A stretch of DNA of 64,000 nt from Trichococcus sp. K1Tr (GTDB taxonomy: Bacteria > Bacillota > Bacilli > Lactobacillales > Aerococcaceae). How positions within the stretch are numbered: position 1 is the stretch's first letter; each line of letters begins with the position of its first letter. This document shows positions 23,468 to 29,838 of this stretch, piece after piece. The notes under the pieces are model-generated. The model worked only from the letters and a program-made list of their open reading frames with translations, was not told the DNA's origin and ran no database searches. The position numbers and the translations under genes are program-made. The stretch spans positions 295,560-359,559 of the forward strand of contig NZ_JAQMHR010000002.1 of the NCBI RefSeq assembly GCF_028309625.1, in the 5' to 3' direction.

Positions 23468-24625
23468 TCAATCTTCAAAATGCAACTGCAGTTGCGGCAC
23501 TTGGAAGAAATGCTGGAGTGCCAAGGCGATCCCACCCAGAAGAGCCCCGTTTTTCCCCAGTGAGGACAAACTCACGGGAACGTTTTGCCCGGATTTTCGG
23601 TTCAATTCCGTTTGGATTGCTGTCACACATTCCGGCAATGCACGGAAGAGATCGCCATTCAGATAGACTTTTTCCGGATCGAACAGGCTGACTACGTTGC
23701 TGATTGCGATGCTCATATGCAGCACGAGATGTTCCACTACATTTTTGGCATCTTCATCGCCGGTTTTGTACAGGGCAATCAGATCGGCCAGCTGAAGTGC
23801 GGAATCCTTCTTCAGGTCTCTGATTTCCGCAACCAAAGCAGACGTTGAACAATACTGGTTCAGGCAGCCTTGCTTGCCGCAGTCGCAGTCTTTCCCGAAT
23901 GGATAGAGGATCGTGTGCCCCAGATTACCGGCCAAGCTGTTTTTGCTGCGGAACAACCGGTTCTGCAACAGGATTCCGGAACCAATGCCTTCATCCAGAT
24001 CGATGCTGATGATGTTCCCCGGAGAGTGGGCGAATACCGCTTCGGCTATCACTGCGAGATTGTTCTGGTTCTCCAAAAAGATCGGGCAGTCGATGGCGTC
24101 GCTCTCCAGATGTTTGGCGGTCAGATGCTCTAACATTTTGTTCGTTGATGATACTATCTCATCTTCATGCACAAAGCCGTCGATGGACACAACAATACCC
24201 ACGAAGCGGAACGGCGTCTTGGTGAGGCTCTTCCTGTGGTAGAGCACAACTTCCTCGATGCTGTCGATGATATTGCTAGCCTCCACTTTTCTGACCAAAT
24301 CGTACTGCGCAACGATCCTGCCTTGAAGATTGCAGACGAGTGAAGAAATCTTTGTTTGTGTAATGGTCAAACTCATCGCGTATCCGCCATTCGCATTCAC
24401 CTTCAACAGCACCGGTTTTCTCCCGCCAACGACGGAACTTTGACCTGTACCGAGTTCGACGACAAGTTTTTCCTTAAGCAGTTTTTTGACAATTTCGGAT
24501 ACGGTTGCCTTATTGAGACCGGAATCATGAGAGATGGCCGCTCGTGAAGTATTGGGATGATTGATGATTGCTGTCAAAACGATGGTCTCGTTTTGTTCCC
24601 TGATTGTGTTACGGTTGACGATCAT
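23468..24625 (-). CDS. ROK family transcriptional regulator (XylR/NagC type)
   Basis: 385 residues. An N-terminal winged helix (about 1-75: ISHDSGLNKATVSEIVKKLL) is followed by a sugar-kinase-like ROK domain with SIDLDEGIGSGILL, the ROK glycine motif, AGNLGHTILYPFG and the zinc-binding cluster CDCGKQGCLNQYCS (about 245-258). Such proteins are sugar-responsive repressors of xylose, N-acetylglucosamine or other sugar genes. No sugar operon is adjacent, so the target cannot be named. The start at 24625 follows AAGGGTGTGACACACC, in which a perfect palindrome overlaps the ribosome site. Confidence 0.9.
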   Translation of the reverse strand: MIVNRNTIREQNETIVLTAIINHPNTSRAAISHDSGLNKATVSEIVKKLLKEKLVVELGTGQSSVVGGRKPVLLKVNANGGYAMSLTITQTKISSLVCNLQGRIVAQYDLVRKVEASNIIDSIEEVVLYHRKSLTKTPFRFVGIVVSIDGFVHEDEIVSSTNKMLEHLTAKHLESDAIDCPIFLENQNNLAVIAEAVFAHSPGNIISIDLDEGIGSGILLQNRLFRSKNSLAGNLGHTILYPFGKDCDCGKQGCLNQYCSTSALVAEIRDLKKDSALQLADLIALYKTGDEDAKNVVEHLVLHMSIAISNVVSLFDPEKVYLNGDLFRALPECVTAIQTELNRKSGQNVPVSLSSLGKNGALLGGIALALQHFFQVPQLQLHFED

Positions 24626-24638
24626 GGTGTGTCACACC
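24626..24638 (-). promoter_or_regulatory. Palindrome between ribosome site and start codon of the ROK gene
   Basis: GGTGTG-T-CACACC is a perfect 6-1-6 inverted repeat directly before the start codon. It may be an autoregulatory operator or an mRNA hairpin. Confidence 0.45.
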
Positions 24639-25040
24639 CTTTACAAATTTTTTTGAGTTTTGGGCGCAAAAAGGTGATGGATCTGAAAAATATACAAAGA
24701 AAGGCCATCTTGATGCACAATCGAGCGTGTTCCAGAAAGTCTCTCGGAGGTGGAAATACCTTGTATAGTCGTCAGAAGTCTGGTTTTGAAGGCGGTTACA
24801 TAGACGATGAAGACAAAAGTGGGCTCGTAGAAGAGCGATGGGTGGGGGAAACAGTCACTGCGGGCATTCGTCTTTAGTTATATTTTAACACTTTTTGAGG
24901 GTAATTGCGAGGTTTGGATGCCCGCCAAACCCAATTAACGACCACTTTTTTTTCAATTGGGTATAGGGATTAAGCGTTTTCCGGATTGTGGGCTCTGAGT
25001 CATTGTCATTTATTTGGAAAATCGGTAAAATGAAAGGAAT
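24639..25040. other. Intergenic region between the ROK and TauE genes
   Basis: About 400 bp between divergent genes. Apart from an inverted repeat, ACCCAATT (24929-24936) with AATTGGGT (24955-24962) enclosing a run of eight T, nothing firm was seen. An open frame at 24557-24877 has no ribosome site or family likeness and is not called. Confidence 0.5.
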
Positions 25041-25063
25041 CATGGGAGGGGGCATATATCAGA

Positions 25064-25804
25064 ATGTTGGGTTTGAACGGAATAGAATGGGCGATGCTGA
25101 TTGTTGCGGCGATCATCATCGGTTTTTCCAAAACAGGCATACAAGGAGCGACAATTCCGGCGGTGGCGCTGGTTGCGGTCCTGTTCGGCGGGAAGGCATC
25201 AGCCGGAATTATGTTGCCGATGCTGATGCTGGGGGACTTGATCGCGATCTTTCAGTACGGCAAGCAAGGTAAATTGAGTGACGTCCTAAAATTATTGCCT
25301 GCCGCCGTAGTCGGCATCGTCGGTGGAGCCATCATGGGCAATTATCTCGATGACAAGCAGTTCAAAGCATTATTGGGTATCGTCGTGTTGATTTGTCTGG
25401 GACTGTTGGTTTATAGAGAGATCACCAAAAGAGTTTTGCCGCTTCCGAAAAATCCAATCTTTCATTGGATGGTCGGGGCTGTCAGTGGCTTTTCATCGAT
25501 GGTCGGGAATGCAGCCGGGCCCATTTTCAACGTTTATTTACTGTCGCAGGATCTAACCAAGAAGAAGATGATCGGAACGACTGCCTGGTTCTTCCTGCTA
25601 ATGAACATTGTGAAGTTGCCTTTCCACATCTTCATGTGGGGCACCGTCACTTGGGGAACGCTCCGGTACATGCTGCTGATGATACCATTCATCGCATTCG
25701 GAAGTTGGATGGGAATTAATTTCGTCAGGAAAATCAATGAGACGTGGTACAAACGCATCATCATGATCATGACCGCGATTGCGGCGCTCCGTCTGTTCAT
25801 ATGA
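25064..25804 (+). CDS. TauE/SafE family sulfite/anion permease
   Basis: 246 residues, eight hydrophobic segments. The motif IIIGFSKTGIQGATIPAVALV at the N-terminus and MVGAVSGFSSMVGNAAGPIF at the start of the second half are the paired TauE/SafE repeats (G-F-x-K/S-x-x-G, G-x-x-S-x-x-x-G-x-G/A-G). Members export sulfite or sulfoacetate or take up small organic anions. GGGAGGGGGC lies 15 bp before the ATG. The gene is monocistronic and convergent with the DUF1576 gene across a strong terminator. The substrate is unknown. Confidence 0.88.
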   Translation: MLGLNGIEWAMLIVAAIIIGFSKTGIQGATIPAVALVAVLFGGKASAGIMLPMLMLGDLIAIFQYGKQGKLSDVLKLLPAAVVGIVGGAIMGNYLDDKQFKALLGIVVLICLGLLVYREITKRVLPLPKNPIFHWMVGAVSGFSSMVGNAAGPIFNVYLLSQDLTKKKMIGTTAWFFLLMNIVKLPFHIFMWGTVTWGTLRYMLLMIPFIAFGSWMGINFVRKINETWYKRIIMIMTAIAALRLFI

Positions 25805-25810
25805 AAGTAA

Positions 25811-25862
25811 AAACGATGCCTTGTGAACGAGTTTACTTCGTTCACAAGGCATCGCTTTTGTT
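25811..25862. terminator. Bidirectional terminator between the TauE and DUF1576 genes
   Basis: AACGATGCCTTGTGAACG pairs with CGTTCACAAGGCATCG around a 9-nt loop. Confidence 0.88.
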
Positions 25863-25889
25863 CTCTGAAAAATTAGCTAACTGGTTCTG

Positions 25890-27230
25890 TTAATTGGCTT
25901 GATCAATCTCGATTTCATCAGCCGGATCGACTGGCCCACGCAAAGCCCGTTGATTGTCTCGATGAAGGTGGAATGCTTCCATGATGGGAACCAGAATCGA
26001 AGCCACAAGTCCACCCGCAAAGCCGTTGTTGTAGAGGTTGACTCCACCGTGTAGATAACCGATATTCATGACCAACGTCAGATGCATGGCTCCGGCGATG
26101 ATGCCCGCTATGTTCCCGTAACGACCTGCCAGCGGCGCCAAAGTTGTTCCGAACAGTGCCGAAATCAGTACGATGGTGGACTGGTTGTCCTGATAGTTGA
26201 GTCGACCCATCAATGTGACCCCGATCAGAATCGGCAGGACATTCTTGACGTTTTTCCCGAAGGCTCCGAAGCCTACGACTGTGAAGATTCCGCCTAAAAC
26301 CGGGCCATTGATTTCTCCGCCCATCAAAAGAATGTATGTCGTAGCCAGGAATCCAAGCAAAGCCATGTTGATGAGCGTCGCACCCAAACCACCAAGCTCT
26401 AGGTAATCAGTAGATAATTGGCCCGAATGGCGCAGGATTCGCTTCAAACCATTGAAGCTCCATCCGTTGAGCCCCAAGCCAATCAGGAACATGCCACTGA
26501 ACAGTGAATAGAGCAGCACTGAAAATGGTCCGTTGTAGCCGCTGGCGAGGATGTTTACTGTTTCGATTTCGAAACCGAAATTGCGCATCAAAGAGATGAA
26601 GACCGTCCCGATGATGCCGCAGGTGAAGCCGACGTTATAGAGGCTGAATCCTCTTGTGAAGGTAACGAAATGATGTGCCAGTGGGGGAATCAGGAAGCCG
26701 GAAACAAAACCGGCTCCCAGCCCCAAAAACACACCGTAGGGTTGACCAATGCCGAGGTTGAAGGAGAGTTCGCTTACCAATGGGGCCAAGGCGGTCCCAA
26801 AAAGGGCGGCCAGCAATGATTTGTGCAGCGGTACTTTAGTGACCTTTGCATAAGCGAAGGCACCGATGCTGATCGGCATGGAATTGAATAAGTTCTTGCC
26901 GAAAAAGGCGAATCCCGCAATCGTCAAAATGCCGGCTATGACCGGGCCGTTTATTTTGGCATCCGCCATCCGGACGATCCAGAGGGCCTGCAGCGTCATC
27001 AGCGAAACGTTGAACAATGCCGTTCCGACGTTCGTCAAAGCCATATAATCCGTCAACAGGTTGGCCGGAGAGCCCAAGATGGTGAGGTTGCCTTCATAAA
27101 TTTCCCGCGGGCTGTTGAACAGGAATGCTACACCGCCCATCAATAAGGCAAAACCGGCCAATAAACCGTATTTTAATCGCTCGGAGAGTTCCTCTGCGCC
27201 ACTCATAGTAGGCTGTTTTTTCAATATCAT
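25890..27230 (-). CDS. DUF1576 family multi-pass membrane protein
   Basis: 446 residues with about 12 hydrophobic segments. The family is defined only as DUF1576. The sequence is internally duplicated: PVIAGILTIAGFAFFGKN in the first half corresponds to PVLGGIFTVVGFGAFGKN in the second, and SLYNVGFTCGIIG to NLYNNGFAGGLVA, so the protein is a two-fold repeat like many transporters. The start at 27230 follows TTGGGGGACACTA. Upstream are a good promoter and a cre-like site, which suggests carbon catabolite control. Transport of a small molecule is an inference from topology and duplication only. Confidence 0.85.
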   Translation of the reverse strand: MILKKQPTMSGAEELSERLKYGLLAGFALLMGGVAFLFNSPREIYEGNLTILGSPANLLTDYMALTNVGTALFNVSLMTLQALWIVRMADAKINGPVIAGILTIAGFAFFGKNLFNSMPISIGAFAYAKVTKVPLHKSLLAALFGTALAPLVSELSFNLGIGQPYGVFLGLGAGFVSGFLIPPLAHHFVTFTRGFSLYNVGFTCGIIGTVFISLMRNFGFEIETVNILASGYNGPFSVLLYSLFSGMFLIGLGLNGWSFNGLKRILRHSGQLSTDYLELGGLGATLINMALLGFLATTYILLMGGEINGPVLGGIFTVVGFGAFGKNVKNVLPILIGVTLMGRLNYQDNQSTIVLISALFGTTLAPLAGRYGNIAGIIAGAMHLTLVMNIGYLHGGVNLYNNGFAGGLVASILVPIMEAFHLHRDNQRALRGPVDPADEIEIDQAN

Positions 27231-27329
27231 TAGTGTCCCCCAATCTTATAGTGTTGAAAATCGTAAATGAAAATAAAATATGGAAATTGCTGTTTGTCGC
27301 TACGGCGAGAACCCAAGCTGACAAACTCA

Positions 27330-27343
27330 TGTAAACGTTAACT
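27330..27343 (-). promoter_or_regulatory. cre-like site (CcpA) before the DUF1576 gene
   Basis: TGTAAACGTTAACT matches the cre consensus TGWAANCGNTNWCA at all but the last position and lies a few bases after the -10, where CcpA binding would block transcription. Confidence 0.65.
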
Positions 27344-27351
27344 TACATTTA

Positions 27352-27380
27352 ATTATACAGGTCCGAAGCGACTCTCACAA
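27352..27380 (-). promoter_or_regulatory. Promoter of the DUF1576 gene
   Basis: On the minus strand TTGTGA (27380-27375), 17-bp spacer, TATAAT (27357-27352). Confidence 0.65.
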
Positions 27381-27523
27381 TATTTATTTTCAACTTTACT
27401 AAAATCCGCTAATATTCCAACAGGAAATACACAAACGGAACAATAAGCGCTGAACATTTGGTCCAAAAGGAAGTACCCGATCCCAAAAAAAGCGCACTTT
27501 TGTACCGATTCAGCTCGGATTTG

Positions 27524-27551
27524 TTTACATTCCGATATATACCGCTACAAT
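27524..27551 (+). promoter_or_regulatory. Promoter of the Gfo/Idh/MocA gene
   Basis: TTTACA (27524-27529), 16-bp spacer, TACAAT (27546-27551). The rest of the 358-bp divergent region shows only this, the opposite promoter and the cre-like site. Confidence 0.55.
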
Positions 27552-27588
27552 ATAGAGAGGAAGATACGATCATTTAGGGGGAGAAAAT

Positions 27589-28605
27589 ATGCTGACAATC
27601 GGATACATCGGAAACGGGAAAAGCACGAACCGTTATCATCTGCCGTTTTCTTTATCAAGAAGCAACATCAAAGTCAAAACAATCTATAGCCGGAATCCGG
27701 AGAAAAGCGATTGGGAAAAAATCGAGGGCATCCACTACACCGGAAATATTGAAGATGTGCTGGAGGATGATGACATCCAGTTGGTGGTCGTCTGCACGCA
27801 TACGAATTCCCACTACGAGTTCGCCAAACAAGCTTTGGATCACGGCAAAAATGTGCTGGTCGAAAAACCGTTCATGCCAACTTCCGAAGAAGCGGCCGCC
27901 ATTTTTGCATACGCGAAAGAAAAGGGCTTGCTGGTCCAATGCTACCAGAACAGACGCTACGATTCGGACTTCCTGACGACGCAGAAAATCATCGAAAGCG
28001 GCAAATTAGGCGATCTGTTGGAAGTCGAGATAGCCATCGATTACTATCGCCCGGAAATTCCCTTGTCGATCGACAGTTTCACAAAGGATACCAGCTACCT
28101 GTACGGAATCGGCAGCCACACCATCGATCAGGTCCTTTCCTATTTCGGCAAGCCTGACAAAATCCATTATGACGTGCGGCAATTGCTGGGGCCGGGCCGC
28201 ATGAACGATTACTTCGATTTGGATTTCCATTATCAGAATCTGAAGGTTTCCATCAAATCCAGCTTCTTCAGGCTGAAGGAGCGTCCGAGCTTTGTCGCTT
28301 ACGGCAAAAAGGGCATGTTCGTGAAACAGACCCGAGACCGCCAAGAAGAGCATCTGAAGCTGTTCCACATGCCGAACAATGCTGATTTCGGTGTCGATCT
28401 GCCGGAACATTACGGGGTTCTGACGTATATGGATGATGAAGGCGTCTATCATGAAGAGAAAGTTGTCTCCGAAAAAGGCGATTACGCCAGAGTCTACGAC
28501 GATCTTTACAACGCAATCGTGAACGGTGCGGAAAAAGTCACCAAGGACGAAGAGACCCTACTGCAGATGGAAATCATCGAAACAGGCATAGCGGGTATGG
28601 TCTGA
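27589..28605 (+). CDS. Gfo/Idh/MocA family NAD(P)-dependent oxidoreductase
   Basis: 338 residues. The N-terminal Rossmann domain begins LTIGYIGNGKSTNRYH, and VLVEKPFMPTSEEA is the EKP motif typical of the family, with catalytic lysine. The C-terminal alpha/beta domain (about 125-338) includes YLYGIGSHTIDQVLSYFG with the conserved G-x-H. Members act on sugars, inositols or related alcohols; the YdgJ/YvaA-like length fits. TTTAGGGGGAGAAAAT precedes the ATG. It stands alone with its own promoter and terminator. Confidence 0.9.
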   Translation: MLTIGYIGNGKSTNRYHLPFSLSRSNIKVKTIYSRNPEKSDWEKIEGIHYTGNIEDVLEDDDIQLVVVCTHTNSHYEFAKQALDHGKNVLVEKPFMPTSEEAAAIFAYAKEKGLLVQCYQNRRYDSDFLTTQKIIESGKLGDLLEVEIAIDYYRPEIPLSIDSFTKDTSYLYGIGSHTIDQVLSYFGKPDKIHYDVRQLLGPGRMNDYFDLDFHYQNLKVSIKSSFFRLKERPSFVAYGKKGMFVKQTRDRQEEHLKLFHMPNNADFGVDLPEHYGVLTYMDDEGVYHEEKVVSEKGDYARVYDDLYNAIVNGAEKVTKDEETLLQMEIIETGIAGMV

Positions 28606-28617
28606 CGAGTATGATAC

Positions 28618-28665
28618 TGAAAGAAACCAGGGGCCGCCTCATTGAGGCAATCTCTGGTTTCTTTC
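28618..28665 (+). terminator. Rho-independent terminator after the Gfo/Idh/MocA gene
   Basis: AAGAAACCAG pairs with CTGGTTTCTT, enclosing GCCTC/GAGGC, then TTCTG. Confidence 0.75.
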
Positions 28666-28699
28666 TGTCTGTCCGGTAACTGTCTTTTTGAAGGGTTTG

Positions 28700-28760
28700 T
28701 GGCCAGCGGGGGACCCAGCTCCGGTGAACGGTGTCTTCGCCGTAGTTCGGTCAACATTCA
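28700..28760. repeat. Partial copy of the GC-rich dispersed repeat
   Basis: GCTCCGGTGAACGG (from 28718) to TCAACATTC (28759) is nearly identical with the copy starting at 18869; about 60 bp are retained. Confidence 0.72.
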
Positions 28761-28764
28761 ATAG

Positions 28765-28812
28765 AAAAAACCTTAAAATGGGTATGTGAACGCCCATTTT
28801 AAGGTTTTTTTG
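28765..28812. terminator. Terminator for the aldo/keto reductase gene, symmetric
   Basis: AACCTTAAAATGGG pairs with CCCATTTTAAGGTT around a 10-nt loop, with A and T runs on either side; on the minus strand it ends the reductase transcript. Confidence 0.88.
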
Positions 28813-28820
28813 TTGCTTAT

Positions 28821-29639
28821 TTAATTTGCGCGGACATCTTTCATCGCATCCAAAATGGCTACATCTTCCGGCGAAATGGTGAAGTCCAGTTGTGCATTTT
28901 CGATGATGCGTTCCTCGTGCGTGGACTTCGGCAAAGGCAACGTATCCTTCTCCAGGCAATAACGGATGGATAATTGCGCCGGCGTCACGCCGTATTTTTC
29001 AGCCATCTGCTTGATTTCCGGACTATCCAGAATAGCACCTGTAGCTAAAGGTGAATAGGCTTCGACAACGATTTTGTGTGTTTGGCAGAAAGCCAGGAGT
29101 CCTTTTTGGTCGCGGCCGATGTAGAAAGGAATCTGATTCGCCATCGGGACGATGTCGCAGTTGTCCAGGATCGCTTGCAGGTCTTTTATAGAGAAATTCG
29201 AAACCCCGATTGCGCGGATCCGGCCTTCGTCATAAAGCTGTTCCATGGCTTTCCAAACTTGGATATTGCCATCGGTGCAGTCCTTGCCGATCTCATCCCA
29301 TGGCCATGGCGCATGGATCAGATAAAGGTCCAAATAATCCAGACCAAGATTGGTCATAGTTTCTTCGAAGTGTTGTAGCGCACCGTCGAAATCCTTGATT
29401 TGCGCAGGCAGCTTGCTGGTCACGAACACTTCTTCGCGGGCAATGCCGAAGTCGCGGATCGCTTTTCCGACATTTTCTTCATTGTGATAAGCATGTGCCG
29501 TATCGATGTGTGTATAGCCGTTTTTCAAAGCCATCGTCACCGCCGCATAGGCTTCTTCGTTGGGGATTTGCCAAGTCCCGAAACCGATTGAGGGAATCGT
29601 CACACCGTTGTAAAAAGTGAATACATCTTTAGCTGTCAT
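28821..29639 (-). CDS. Aldo/keto reductase
   Basis: 272 residues, the standard single-domain TIM barrel. The catalytic tetrad is visible: Asp in HIDTAHAYHNEENVG with Tyr five residues on, Lys in VTSKLP and His in LYLIHAPWPW. IRAIGVSNFS and the C-terminal LPLPKSTHEERIIENAQ are the NADPH-binding signatures. The position of DFTISPEDVAILD and length match the 2,5-diketo-gluconate/YtbE type reductases. Start at 29639 follows AGGAGGTTATTTA. A cre-like element lies upstream. Physiological substrate unknown. Confidence 0.9.
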   Translation of the reverse strand: MTAKDVFTFYNGVTIPSIGFGTWQIPNEEAYAAVTMALKNGYTHIDTAHAYHNEENVGKAIRDFGIAREEVFVTSKLPAQIKDFDGALQHFEETMTNLGLDYLDLYLIHAPWPWDEIGKDCTDGNIQVWKAMEQLYDEGRIRAIGVSNFSIKDLQAILDNCDIVPMANQIPFYIGRDQKGLLAFCQTHKIVVEAYSPLATGAILDSPEIKQMAEKYGVTPAQLSIRYCLEKDTLPLPKSTHEERIIENAQLDFTISPEDVAILDAMKDVRAN

Positions 29640-29656
29640 TAAATAACCTCCTGATA

Positions 29657-29670
29657 TGATAACGTTTACT
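29657..29670 (-). promoter_or_regulatory. Weak cre-like element upstream of the aldo/keto reductase
   Basis: TGATAACGTTTACT differs from the cre consensus at two positions, 18 bp upstream of the reductase start. Confidence 0.4.
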
Positions 29671-29838
29671 ATTATTCAGTTTAGAACAGTTGGTGGCAGA
29701 TGTAAAAGAATACAACTCGAAAAGCCAAAAGAGACACAAATCAGATATGGGTATATAGAATAATTATCTCGATATGATCTAGTAAAATATTATCGGTATG
29801 ATAAACTGATGAGTAAAGATAAAAAGCGAGGTGAAGCC

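Noticed and set aside
24557..24877. Possible 106-residue gene between the ROK and TauE genes
   Set aside because: No ribosome site, no recognisable domain, and it partly overlaps the ROK gene.
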